This document shows positions 1 through 7,467 of a stretch of 25,929 nt of DNA, piece by piece. The notes below the pieces were generated by a model, which made no database searches, had not been told where the DNA came from, and was given only the letters and a program-made list of their open reading frames with translations. The stretch lies in the IMG/VR virus record IMGVR_UViG_3300004192_000006, positions 1 through 25,929 of that record. The stretch is one strand, 5' to 3'. This DNA comes from a virus. Numbering within the stretch: position 1 is the stretch's first letter; every line of letters begins with the position of its first letter. A program made the translations under genes and the position numbers.

Positions 1-93
1 ATAGGTGCGATTATATAGCCCCGTCAATTCATCATGATTGACCAGGTACTTGAGTTTAGCTGAAGACCAGTTAGATATTTGAGAGGGTTCCAG
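1..93 (-). pseudogene. Host GGDEF (diguanylate cyclase) gene fragment, apparently interrupted by the prophage
   Basis: Read on the minus strand in the frame that includes bases 1-3, this is open from base 93 to the window edge. It contains the residues LKYLVNHDELTGLYNRTY. The HDELTGLYNR string is the signature at the start of GGDEF domains, which make cyclic di-GMP. The preceding ISNWSSAKLKYL resembles the linker helix between a PAS domain and GGDEF. An in-frame TAG lies at 94-96, and beyond it the sequence becomes the AT-rich phage end. The catalytic GGDEF motif itself would lie left of the window. I infer that the prophage inserted into this gene just before its catalytic domain. The exact breakpoint (about 79-105) is not resolved. 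Confidence 0.72.
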
Positions 94-104
94 CTAGATA
101 AATG

Positions 105-172
105 GAATTATCAGGAATAAAACGGAACAAAACGAAATGTAAAAAAGAAAAAACGTTACGAAATACGAAAAG
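105..172. repeat. Left phage end: ACGAAA-type repeats, likely transposase-binding sites
   Basis: This AT-rich segment between the last phage gene and the host-like sequence carries ACGGAAC (122-128), ACGAAA (132-137), ACGTTACG (153-160), ACGAAA (158-163) and ACGAAA (165-170), separated by A-runs. Mu-like phages bind their transposase to short degenerate repeats at both ends. Arrays of CGTTTC/ACGAAA-like units at the edge fit that role. Phage ends of this family usually begin with TG; candidate TG steps lie at 80-81 and 103-104. The function is inferred from position and repetition. Confidence 0.55.
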
Positions 173-179
173 AAAAAAA

Positions 180-617
180 TTAAGCCAAATAGTCTGCAAT
201 TAACTGCTTAATTCGGTCAATATCAGAATCTGAAAAACCAAGGAAAGGTCGAGCAGGAATATCCCCCCAAAGATGAGGAAACTCAGATTTAGTTCCTCCA
301 AATTGCATCATTGCAGCTTGCTTTCGATCACTGCCAATTACAACAGCATCGGCACCTGATAATTGATATTTTATCGTAGAAAATAATTTGCCAGAATTTC
401 CAGTTAGTGGTGTATTGCCTGATTTATTAGCCAAGGTAACAGCTGAGTTTGCTTGCCAAAAATTCCCATCTGGATCTTTAGTTGTTTGAAACCGAATTTT
501 AGTAGCATCTAATTCATCTTCCCCTATTTCAAGCAATAAAGGCCGAAGATTTGTGATTCTATGTTGTAACCGATTAAGAGTATCAGGCAATAAGCCTAGG
601 TCTATACTAAGCTCCAT
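180..617 (-). CDS. Phage virion morphogenesis protein, Mu gpG-like
   Basis: A 145-residue protein of the Mu gpG / phage virion morphogenesis (tail completion, phage_tail_S) family, which acts in late tail or head-tail assembly. The family pattern is visible: an N-terminal helix, the segment with TKDPDGNFWQ, then LTGNSGKLFSTIKYQL and the C-terminal PARPFLGFSDSDIDRI. Length is normal for the family. The ATG sits inside the end of the upstream 53-aa gene (11-nt overlap), so translation is probably coupled. It is the last leftward gene; only the repeat-rich phage end follows. In Mu, G is followed by the I gene. Here the I homologue lies about 21 kb away on the other strand. Confidence 0.87.
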   Translation of the reverse strand: MELSIDLGLLPDTLNRLQHRITNLRPLLLEIGEDELDATKIRFQTTKDPDGNFWQANSAVTLANKSGNTPLTGNSGKLFSTIKYQLSGADAVVIGSDRKQAAMMQFGGTKSEFPHLWGDIPARPFLGFSDSDIDRIKQLIADYLA

Positions 618-768
618 GATTTAAAATCCAATCTTCTGCCTCAGCGATAGCATCATCAACTTGCTGATTTTTTTGCATATCTTTAAGTTCAACAATCCAG
701 GCTTCAATTTCATTAACTGGCGAAAACGGGCCTACAGGACTATCTATTAAAAAATAATCATCTTCCAT
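607..768 (-). CDS. Small conserved-context protein between gpF and gpG (53 aa)
   Basis: An acidic 53-residue ORF starting MEDDYFLIDSPVGPF and ending AEDWILNHGA. Its ATG overlaps the end of the F gene by 11 nt and its stop overlaps the start of the G gene by 11 nt, a tight chain that strongly suggests real, coupled translation. I do not recognise a family. It is predicted soluble and mostly helical in the second half (EIEAWIVELKDMQ...VDDAIAEAEDW), so an assembly chaperone or small head-tail factor is possible, but that is only inferred from position. Confidence 0.7.
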   Translation of the reverse strand: MEDDYFLIDSPVGPFSPVNEIEAWIVELKDMQKNQQVDDAIAEAEDWILNHGA

Positions 769-2077
769 ATTTATCCAATAGTTTAATCATTACAGAATTT
801 AAAATTTCAGGCATATTAATCCTGGAATTTACACGATACATAATAGCAGAAGCTTCACGCAAGCAGACATTAGTAATATGGGTACGAAATAAGTTAGCTT
901 GATCAATATTAATAGCGCCAGAGTTAATTAAAGAAAAGAATATAAAATGGATTTCTTTATCCAATGATGAATATATAGATTGAAATCCTTCAAAATCAAT
1001 AATTTTCCCATAATACTCAATATCATTATGTCCTATTGCTATTATTTCACCGTTTATTGAATGAGAAAGTAACAAATCAGGCATGGATAATGAAGATCCT
1101 CCTGGATGATTATGAATTAAAACCGGATTAGCAGCCGACCTTAATAAAGCCATTTCATCGGATGAAAAGTTAACGTGACTCTTCCCTCCACGTTTTTTAA
1201 ATAAAAATGTACCATCGGCATCATAAGAATAAGCAAATTCAGTCGATTTTGCTGCATTTTTACGACCATTGGACAGCACGTAATCCCTAGCAGTTTCAAA
1301 TTGACTTTTTACGGGCTGATTTGAAAGCTTCGCAACATCAGATAGCAAAGCATCACTCAATGGTTTTGGAAATGCAGCTGCTTTATCGATAGTTGCAGCT
1401 TTTATGCCCTTGGAAATACTAGAGCCTGGCGCATAGTCCCACCCATAATCAATTCCGTTGGGAATTGTATGAGTAATACCGCGCCGATCAGTGTGCGTAT
1501 AGGTACCATCACTGGGTGCTGGATCTCCTTTGTATTTATCAGCCCTAACAGCAGTTATCCAGCACTCACAGCCCCAGCCATTCGGTGCAAAATGTGTTTT
1601 CCACCATGGATCATCATATTTTAAAACCGTACCGCTCCAAGCTACATGCAATGGCCGTGGATAGTTTTGTCCATCTTTATGATGGTACTGCCAGTAAGGC
1701 CTTACACTTAATAAATCAGGATCATTTAGCTGTTGCCAACGGCCTGCAGCATAACTAGCTGAAATATTGGTTTTATAGATAACCTGAGTACGCCAGTCAC
1801 GATCGCCGTTATAAATCCAGCCATGTTTAGCGATGATATTATCAAAATCTTTTTGGAATTGATTTAGGGTTCCGCCTTCCATGACTGCTTTATCTACGGC
1901 TGTCCGCAAGTCATCCAATAAATCGGCTTTAGTTGCCCCCGCTACAATAAATGCCCGATCATGGGCATCTTTTAAAATATCATCGTAATAACGCGATGGC
2001 AGGTTGATTTTATCTTTGAAAAAATCAACCTGCTCGCTAAATGGTTGATTAAATGCAACCGCAGCTTTGCCCGTCAT
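758..2077 (-). CDS. Mu F-like minor head protein with a C-terminal JAMM-like domain
   Basis: A 439-residue protein. The N-terminal ~230 residues match the Mu F / SPP1 gp7 head morphogenesis family, which sits at the portal vertex and is needed for head assembly. The typical WRTQVIYKTNISASYAAGR and HFAPNGWGCECW strings are present, the latter near residues 162-173. The C-terminal part (about 275-439) contains HNHPGGSSLSMPD, giving His322, His324, Ser331 and Asp334. This is the H-x-H...S-x2-D arrangement of JAB/JAMM metalloprotease-like domains, with six rather than seven residues between the second His and the Ser. The gene lies between portal and gpG as in Mu. The fused domain may be an isopeptidase, a structural relic or a toxin-like effector; its activity is unproven. 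Confidence 0.9.
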   Translation of the reverse strand: MTGKAAVAFNQPFSEQVDFFKDKINLPSRYYDDILKDAHDRAFIVAGATKADLLDDLRTAVDKAVMEGGTLNQFQKDFDNIIAKHGWIYNGDRDWRTQVIYKTNISASYAAGRWQQLNDPDLLSVRPYWQYHHKDGQNYPRPLHVAWSGTVLKYDDPWWKTHFAPNGWGCECWITAVRADKYKGDPAPSDGTYTHTDRRGITHTIPNGIDYGWDYAPGSSISKGIKAATIDKAAAFPKPLSDALLSDVAKLSNQPVKSQFETARDYVLSNGRKNAAKSTEFAYSYDADGTFLFKKRGGKSHVNFSSDEMALLRSAANPVLIHNHPGGSSLSMPDLLLSHSINGEIIAIGHNDIEYYGKIIDFEGFQSIYSSLDKEIHFIFFSLINSGAINIDQANLFRTHITNVCLREASAIMYRVNSRINMPEILNSVMIKLLDKYGR

Positions 2078-2096
2078 ATAGACTTAGTGTAAATAG

Positions 2097-3632
2097 CTAT
2101 TTATCATTACTGACAGCAAACTGACCGGCTAAATTAGCCGTGGCATAAGCCAGGCTCATTACTTCAATCAGCTTTTCACTGGGCAAATCGGCATAACTGG
2201 CTATTAAATCATCACGTAACTCGGCAAGGCTTTGAGCTGCTTGAACCTTGGCTTTAATAATAGCTAGCCACTCATCAATTGCAGGCGCTGCAGTCTTTGC
2301 CAGCTGGGCTGTATAGTCATTAGTCGGAGTGATGTGGATATCCTCTTCGGCAAACTGGGCAGGTTTATCCGCCTGCCCAGGCTGACTGGTAGGATTTTCA
2401 CTTGGGTTATTCTGTGTGGGTATTTGCTCAAAATCTGCATCATAATGATCTTGAATATATTTAAGCGTTGGCCGATAGCCCATATCAAAGATATTTTTAT
2501 CACGCTCACTGCGTAACTTAAGATCTTCGTCACCGCCAACTTGGCGCCAAACTTTAGGATAGCCAGCGCCAGGGAAATTCCAATCAACCAGCCATTTAAC
2601 GACTGATTGATTAAAGCTTGAACAGATAAGGTCACCATCAGCCGCTACAAGATCATCGCGGATCTGTTCAGCCATATTCTCACCGCCTAATTTCCCCGCT
2701 GTTGATTCAGTGGAACCGGTATGGCCTAAGATCACTTTGGTGATAGCTGCATCCATACGATCATATAGCGAAGTATAATCAGCGGTACCAGATCGTGCCG
2801 CTTCGATCAATTCAATAGCCATTGTATCGGGAATACGTACCCCAGAATCAGATTGAATTGCTGATAACGCATCTAAAAGTGCATCTTTGTCTTCTGCTAG
2901 CGCACCACTAGGATACTTGCCCAGCGCTGTCGGCATACCGAATTTTTCTAAAAATATTAGCCAAAACTTGATGCCATTGCGCTTAAAAAATACTGGCCAG
3001 TACAGCCAATGTGCCAAGCCCTGGCCATAAAAGCTGTCATCATCATCGGTACCTGCGGTATATGTCCAAAACTTGCGCTCTGGCAAAGCCTCACCAAGCA
3101 TATTTTTTGTAGTCAGCAAGCGCAAAGAACCATCGGGTGCAAAGCCAAATCGACGCTGCTTTTTTACTTTAATATCAGCGATGCTAATGTATTGCCCATC
3201 ACGAGCCCAAAGACATTCAGAGACGGCATAACCCCAAAACAACCCCGACAACATTTTTTCGGTAATACGATCAAATTGCAGATTCGTAACTTGTTCGGTA
3301 ATAAAATCAGCCGCCGCTTTGTCTTTTCTAGATAAACTGGCTGGAATAACTTCCCATTCTTTACTGGTTAAAGCTAACCTGCGTTGCTGAAAAGCTGTCT
3401 GTACTTGATCATCAGATCGTACTTTCTCATAAATAGAAATATCATAGCCACGCGCTTTAATAATTGGGTCATTATTGGGTAGCAAAGACAAACCATCAAT
3501 ATACCCGAGCGTAATATCTTTACCATCTGAGGTTGTAGCAATTTCATCCAGGATAACTTTAGCGCGGCTGCTGTCTTCTGCAAATTGAACGCTAGGCAAT
3601 AAAATACCACCACGGCTTAAGCTGTAGCTCAT
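2097..3632 (-). CDS. Portal protein, Mu gp29-like (DUF935)
   Basis: A 511-residue protein matching the DUF935 portal family of Mu-like phages. It forms the dodecameric DNA-entry ring at one head vertex. Recognisable features are the YEKVRSDDQVQTAFQQRR segment near residue 70, the WGYAVSECLW and RRFGFAPDGSLRLL core, and the FWLIFLEKFGMPTALGKYP segment, all typical of the family. Length is close to the usual 500-530. It overlaps the terminase gene by 4 nt and lies just upstream of gpF, the Mu 28-29-30 order. The last ~100 residues are a P/Q-rich linker followed by a helical tail, which is variable in this family. Confidence 0.92.
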   Translation of the reverse strand: MSYSLSRGGILLPSVQFAEDSSRAKVILDEIATTSDGKDITLGYIDGLSLLPNNDPIIKARGYDISIYEKVRSDDQVQTAFQQRRLALTSKEWEVIPASLSRKDKAAADFITEQVTNLQFDRITEKMLSGLFWGYAVSECLWARDGQYISIADIKVKKQRRFGFAPDGSLRLLTTKNMLGEALPERKFWTYTAGTDDDDSFYGQGLAHWLYWPVFFKRNGIKFWLIFLEKFGMPTALGKYPSGALAEDKDALLDALSAIQSDSGVRIPDTMAIELIEAARSGTADYTSLYDRMDAAITKVILGHTGSTESTAGKLGGENMAEQIRDDLVAADGDLICSSFNQSVVKWLVDWNFPGAGYPKVWRQVGGDEDLKLRSERDKNIFDMGYRPTLKYIQDHYDADFEQIPTQNNPSENPTSQPGQADKPAQFAEEDIHITPTNDYTAQLAKTAAPAIDEWLAIIKAKVQAAQSLAELRDDLIASYADLPSEKLIEVMSLAYATANLAGQFAVSNDK

Positions 3633-5311
3633 AAGGTAAACCCCGTAAAGTCATTGCCAGTTGGCATGCTATTGTTTGATTGGTTCCAACGCCCTGTATT
3701 AACGGAGTCTTCAAGTGCTTGAAGTGATTTACGTGTTTGACCAGTGCTTTCAAATTCCATCGGTGATGGCTTGCAAACCCTGACAGCAAAATCAGCCAGG
3801 GCTAAACCAATGGCATAGTCAGCATGGCGGTCATTACCATTTTCATCTTCAGTAGCGGCATGGGGTGGCCGGATAATGCCATCAATTCGGTCAAGATCGC
3901 GTAAGTCAGATTCATGATCGGCATCACGCGGAATGTCCAACATATCATCTTCAAAAAGCTGCACAAACGCCGACATATTATCTCGGTACCACATCTGGCT
4001 GAATACGACTTGTTCGACCGTTTTAAACTTTTCCCACGTTAATTCAGCTAGGTTCTGACCAGGGCCGGTGGCATCCATAGCGCCACCTGTAAAGCGCGGC
4101 AGCTTAGGGATTAAATACCAGAGGATTTGCTGTTGGGCAGAAACAGGGCAATTGCGCAATTCAATCACAAAGGGCACAAAACGAGATAAGTTTTGCTGCT
4201 TGATAATTGGGACGATGACGGATAAATGGCCTTTGCGGGCAAAGTCCATTCCAAAAAAGTGCTGTAATTTAGGCGGTAATTTAGCCAACTCAGGGTTTAA
4301 GTCGCGCTCAATCCAGGCATCAATCTCGTGGGTTCTGGTTTCTAAGGGTAAATCTTTAAAACTATCCTCAAACTCTAATCTGAAGATAGTCCGTACACCT
4401 TTCATTGCACGGGTAATAAATACGCCAGGAATAGCAGCGCCTTCGCCCTCGCGCGGAATAGTATCCAACTCTTCTAGCATGGCTGCTTTACGCGGGCCAT
4501 AAGCTTTACGAATGCTGGTATACCATGCCTTTTTTCCTTCTTCGGTTGGCGTTTCACCGGTCATAAAGCAAACCCGCTCATACAGGCCATTAGCTACGCA
4601 TTGGTCAAAGGTAATCTTATAAACGCCTGCTTTATCACCATACAAGCCATTATTAATATCTTTAATCAGCTCATTAAACGCATTTTTCATTCCCCGATGG
4701 GTACTGATAATCCGTAAGCGACCACCCCATATTAATAGTGCAGTGGCCGACTCAATAACTTTGCGTACGTCTTTATGCAAAGCTGCTTCGTCAATAGTTA
4801 CCGAGCCTTGTAAGCCGTGAATATTTTCAGGCCTGCTCGATAACGCAACAATACGAAACCCACTGGCAAACCGAATTCTAAATGATGCAATATCGCGGCT
4901 ATCTTCACCGCGCTTTTCTTGATCAGTAAAAATAAATTCCTCAATACCACTAATGCCCATGCCTTGTGCCTTGGCAATCATCCGAGCAAATTTAGCCACG
5001 TAGCCAATGTATTCCAGACCTTTTTCTTTGGTATCGCCTATATAAAAGGCGTTCATTCCGCCTGCTGATTTTTGCGATGCTGCCGAAATGGTATCGTCCC
5101 AGCTGGTACTTAACGTAATACCAGATCGACGGCATTTTTCGCAAACAGCTAACTGGTAATCATGAATAAAAGTCATCCACTCAATTTGATGCTGCATGGC
5201 AACGCCTAATTCAAGTGGGTTAAAATTATCTGGGATGGACCGCACGCTATCAGGCAGTTCATCCCATTCAACCACTCGTATGGTATCGCCCAGCGGTGCC
5301 AGGTCAGTCAT
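3629..5311 (-). CDS. Terminase large subunit, Mu gp28-like
   Basis: A 560-residue DNA-packaging motor with an N-terminal ATPase and a C-terminal RNase H-like nuclease. The variant Walker A of Mu-type terminases is visible as EKCRRSGIT (about 58-66). Walker B is SVTIDEAALH, with Asp174-Glu175. The motor coupling segment IISTHRGMKNAF follows. Nuclease acidic residues appear in FFGMDFARKGHLSV (Asp356), GGAMDATGPG and DRHADYAIG. It cuts and packages replicated phage DNA into proheads through the portal. It overlaps the portal gene by 4 nt and abuts the DUF3486 gene, with stop and start sharing one base. Length is normal and no key motif is missing. Confidence 0.94.
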   Translation of the reverse strand: MTDLAPLGDTIRVVEWDELPDSVRSIPDNFNPLELGVAMQHQIEWMTFIHDYQLAVCEKCRRSGITLSTSWDDTISAASQKSAGGMNAFYIGDTKEKGLEYIGYVAKFARMIAKAQGMGISGIEEFIFTDQEKRGEDSRDIASFRIRFASGFRIVALSSRPENIHGLQGSVTIDEAALHKDVRKVIESATALLIWGGRLRIISTHRGMKNAFNELIKDINNGLYGDKAGVYKITFDQCVANGLYERVCFMTGETPTEEGKKAWYTSIRKAYGPRKAAMLEELDTIPREGEGAAIPGVFITRAMKGVRTIFRLEFEDSFKDLPLETRTHEIDAWIERDLNPELAKLPPKLQHFFGMDFARKGHLSVIVPIIKQQNLSRFVPFVIELRNCPVSAQQQILWYLIPKLPRFTGGAMDATGPGQNLAELTWEKFKTVEQVVFSQMWYRDNMSAFVQLFEDDMLDIPRDADHESDLRDLDRIDGIIRPPHAATEDENGNDRHADYAIGLALADFAVRVCKPSPMEFESTGQTRKSLQALEDSVNTGRWNQSNNSMPTGNDFTGFTL

Positions 5312-5904
5312 TAAACACCACCCATCAATACTTGTTCGCGCCAGAATTTAACCTGGTCAACACCCAATCCTTGCGCTTTAGCTGCGGTTTCTACGCGTGC
5401 GGCGGCTTCTTCACGTTCTTGCTGACGGATATGCGCCTCTACTTCTCGGCGGTACTTATTAGATTGAATATCGGCTCGGCCCAGGTCACTAATTGCTCGG
5501 GCAATTTTGGTAGTGGTTTCTGCAATTAAGTGCACATCATCACCGGCTTGCTCTGCCTCGCGTAATGCAATAGATAGACGCAATAACCGGCTTTGCATCG
5601 TGCGAATAGTTGCTTCACGTACCACGCCTTCCGCATCTTGATTATTAGCTAAAGAGGTTTTAGCAATCTCGTACATTTGCCGACTTTCTGACATGTCGCG
5701 CTCAAAATCCTCCTGGAACTCAGCGCCGTATCGAAACAAAGAACTGCGGCTAACTTTTAAAGCCAAGCCCACTTCAGATAACCGGCTGTTTAGCCAATCA
5801 GTCTGGGCATCATAATCAGAGAATTCACACGCAACTAGGCGTGCATTGAGTTCATCCTTAATATCTTTCGGGACTTCCGTTTTTATAGTTGATCGCCGGG
5901 CCAT
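5311..5904 (-). CDS. Mu gp27-like protein (DUF3486), probable small terminase subunit
   Basis: A 197-residue protein of the DUF3486 family, which occupies the gp27 position in Mu-like genomes and is generally regarded as the small terminase or DNA-recognition subunit. The N-terminus RRSTIKTEVPKDIKDELNARLVACEFSDYDAQTDWLNSRL-type region (about 3-43) is a helix-turn-helix typical of the family. It is followed by VSRSSLFRYGAEF and long helices with many Arg/Glu pairs. It overlaps both neighbours by one base, so it is translated within the packaging operon. The role as DNA-site recogniser is inferred from the family and the adjacent large subunit. Confidence 0.88.
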   Translation of the reverse strand: MARRSTIKTEVPKDIKDELNARLVACEFSDYDAQTDWLNSRLSEVGLALKVSRSSLFRYGAEFQEDFERDMSESRQMYEIAKTSLANNQDAEGVVREATIRTMQSRLLRLSIALREAEQAGDDVHLIAETTTKIARAISDLGRADIQSNKYRREVEAHIRQQEREEAAARVETAAKAQGLGVDQVKFWREQVLMGGV

Positions 5905-6200
5905 TACTTGGCAAGCTCATCAGGCCGTGGTTTACGAATGCCGCTAATAACCAAAGCGCCCTCAATAACATCCAGGCCATCACCAGTTAACGATGCAATA
6001 TGCACCCCACCTGATACCATATCAACGATAGCTTCAGCAGTGCTATCCAGCCAGGCTAATTCAATGTGTAATTGGTCACGAGTTAAGATAAAGCCTTTTT
6101 CTTTAAGTTTGGCTAGCAATACTTCCTGGTTGGCAACATAACCAACCTGCTTACCAAGAATAAGAAGTATCTGTAAGCGAACTTCAGCTCGGTCATTCAT
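5904..6200 (-). CDS. Mu gp26-like small winged-helix phage protein
   Basis: A 98-residue protein with a winged-helix look: RLQILLILGKQVGYVANQE, then LLAKLKEKGFILTRDQLHIELAWL, then a beta-wing region (GGVHIASLTGDGLDVI). It resembles the short ArsR-like proteins annotated between gp25 and gp27 in many Mu-like prophages (the VpaChn25_0724-type family). Stop and next start overlap as TAATG. The function is unknown; DNA binding near packaging or late regulation is possible. The family call rests on position, size and the helix pattern. Confidence 0.78.
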   Translation of the reverse strand: MNDRAEVRLQILLILGKQVGYVANQEVLLAKLKEKGFILTRDQLHIELAWLDSTAEAIVDMVSGGVHIASLTGDGLDVIEGALVISGIRKPRPDELAK

Positions 6201-6201
6201 A

Positions 6202-6576
6202 TTAGCTTAGGCCTTTTTGCATAATTATTGATGTTAAGTGCTGCATACTTTTATCCAGTGATTGCAGTATGCCTTCTTGCTTTGATAGCTTTTCAAGTAT
6301 GGGATCAACGCGGCGGTGTATTGCAGATAAATCATCATCTTTAATCGCATTTTCAAGATCAACTTCAATGCGTGATAAGCGTTCAGAATGCTGGTTTAAC
6401 CGATTTCCTATTTGCTCTGAAGATTGGGCAATAGATTTTTGTAAATCCGTTTTCATCACCTTAAGCTCATCAGATGCTGCTTTGCCCCTATTGCTTAAAG
6501 CAATCCAAAGCGCCAAGGCAAAGTTCATAACGAATAGGAAAACTGTCCAAAAGTTAAAATCAAAACTTACATTCAT
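6202..6576 (-). CDS. Mu gp25-like membrane/coiled-coil protein (DUF2730)
   Basis: Translated from the ATG at 6576 this is 124 residues. A GTG three codons upstream (6585) is the alternative start. It has one N-terminal transmembrane segment (FWTVFLFVMNFALALWIAL) followed by a long charged coiled-coil. That is the architecture of DUF2730 proteins at the gp25 position of Mu-like phages. It is probably anchored in the inner membrane with the helical part in the cytoplasm. A role in lysis timing or packaging is not established. A strong hairpin lies between it and the upstream gene. Confidence 0.8.
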   Translation of the reverse strand: MNVSFDFNFWTVFLFVMNFALALWIALSNRGKAASDELKVMKTDLQKSIAQSSEQIGNRLNQHSERLSRIEVDLENAIKDDDLSAIHRRVDPILEKLSKQEGILQSLDKSMQHLTSIIMQKGLS

Positions 6577-6596
6577 AGAAGCCACTAATTAATAAG

Positions 6597-6617
6597 CCAA
6601 GGGGAAAATCCCCTTGG
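6597..6617 (-). terminator. Perfect 9-bp hairpin between two late genes
   Basis: CCAAGGGGA and TCCCCTTGG form a perfect 9-bp stem with a 3-nt loop, in the 40-nt gap before the DUF2730 gene. In the transcribed (minus) direction it is followed by CTTATTAATT, which has few consecutive T residues. It may therefore be a partial terminator, an RNA-stability element or a processing site. It could lower expression of the packaging genes relative to the holin and Ig-like genes. Confidence 0.45.
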
Positions 6618-6633
6618 GTTGTAAAATTATTAT

Positions 6634-6999
6634 TTATTGCGCGGATTCTGCGGCAGCGGCAGTTTCCGCAGGTGCAGTATCGCGATAAATAAAGCCCGAG
6701 GTCGTCAGCTCAAAATGATCAGGTAGCGCAGGTTGATCAAACACGGTAAATGCAAAGCTAGTTGAAATAGTTTGTACGCCATCGCCTAAATCAGCATCGC
6801 CGGATGCAATTAGCTGGCACTCGCCAGGGCCTGCGACATGGACTTTAAAAGTGCCATCATCCAGGTTTTCAATTAAAAGCACATTTGGGTCACTGGAAAT
6901 CAGCGTTGCAGTACCATCAATGGCCGCAGCAACTAATTCAGGGGTAAGCGCCAGTAAAGACGCAATAAAATAAAGCACAGATGTACTAATTTTTTTCAT
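6634..6999 (-). CDS. Secreted Ig-like (bacterial Ig-fold) phage protein
   Basis: The start at 6999 is chosen because GAGGAAG lies 4 nt upstream and because the protein then begins with a clear signal peptide (MKKISTSVLYFIASLLAL...VAA). It is 121 residues. The mature part has a beta-rich pattern (TATLISSDPNVLLIENLDDG, HVAGPGECQLIASGDADLG) like BIG2-type or phage Ig-like domains, and an Ala/Glu-rich C-terminus. An in-frame extension runs upstream to 7155 and would add a membrane segment (LASLVVIAAYTLFLLRRI). It overlaps the holin-candidate stop by 4 nt (ATGA) and may be a fused small membrane gene. Function is unknown; Ig-like phage proteins often aid surface binding. Confidence 0.68.
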   Translation of the reverse strand: MKKISTSVLYFIASLLALTPELVAAAIDGTATLISSDPNVLLIENLDDGTFKVHVAGPGECQLIASGDADLGDGVQTISTSFAFTVFDQPALPDHFELTTSGFIYRDTAPAETAAAAESAQ

Positions 7000-7151
7000 T
7001 TTCTTCCTCGTTAGAGTGGATAGGATGCCTGTTCTTGTTGATATGATTAACAAAAATTCAGGGTGTTTTTTTGCAAAAGTCGCGTTAATGCGACGAAGCA
7101 AAAATAAGGTATAAGCAGCAATAACTACTAATGATGCCAGTGTTGAAATAC

Positions 7152-7352
7152 TCATTTCAGCTTGACCGGTTGAGTAGTTAGCGTGCGCAGAAAAACGTTG
7201 ATAACAGAGACTGCCATCAGTAAAAATAAGTAGTTTTGATCGGAAAGGGCATTGCGTAATAAACCATATTGGTCTGCAATAACCGATAAGATGCCAATGG
7301 CCAGGTTAAAACAAATGGTTTTAGATTGGTGAGCGTATTTAATGTCGTCCAT
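7152..7352 (-). CDS. Small membrane protein, candidate holin
   Basis: A 66-residue protein with two hydrophobic segments (ICFNLAIGILSVIADQYGLL and NYLFLLMAVSVINVFLRTL) and a basic end. It is the first gene after the activator-type promoter at 7372-7422, with GGGGA upstream of the ATG. Size, topology and position fit a phage holin or a small gp22/23-type membrane protein. Unlike most lysis cassettes, the endolysin is not adjacent but about 14 kb away on the other side of the early genes. Holin function is inferred, not shown. Confidence 0.68.
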   Translation of the reverse strand: MDDIKYAHQSKTICFNLAIGILSVIADQYGLLRNALSDQNYLFLLMAVSVINVFLRTLTTQPVKLK

Positions 7353-7371
7353 AAATTCCCCGCAAAGTGAC

Positions 7372-7422
7372 TGCGGTTAGTTTATGTTTTATGGGATTTT
7401 ACAGTATCCGAAATGATTCGGA
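7372..7422 (-). promoter_or_regulatory. Mor-type activator site and late promoter for the head operon
   Basis: A perfect dyad TCCGAA-ATGA-TTCGGA (plus-strand reading, 7407-7422) is followed, in the minus direction, by CATAAACTAA. Its TAAACT hexamer (7379-7384) is a plausible -10, placing the start near 7372, about 42-43 nt from the dyad centre. Mu Mor binds a dyad near -43 at Pm. There is no TTGACA-like -35 at the expected place, as expected for an activator-dependent promoter. A matching arrangement occurs at 21776-21819. Confidence 0.68.
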
Positions 7423-7467
7423 AGGCAGGCGGAATAAGGAATGAACGCTGATACTATACAGTAGAAT

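Noticed and set aside
2264-2638. Minus-strand ORF inside the portal gene
   Set aside because: Different frame of a confidently assigned portal gene, with low-complexity Leu/Ile/Arg composition; shadow.
4068-4502. Plus-strand ORF opposite the terminase gene
   Set aside because: Antisense to a well-supported terminase; no motif or coupling.
7407-7422. The TCCGAA dyad as a transcription terminator
   Set aside because: Only six base pairs with a 4-nt loop and no following T-run; it recurs with matching -10 spacing elsewhere, which fits an activator site better.
7440-7466. TACTATACAGTA partial palindrome after the mor gene
   Set aside because: Weak and short; not at a position that would form a promoter with the nearby dyad, and no T-run to act as terminator.
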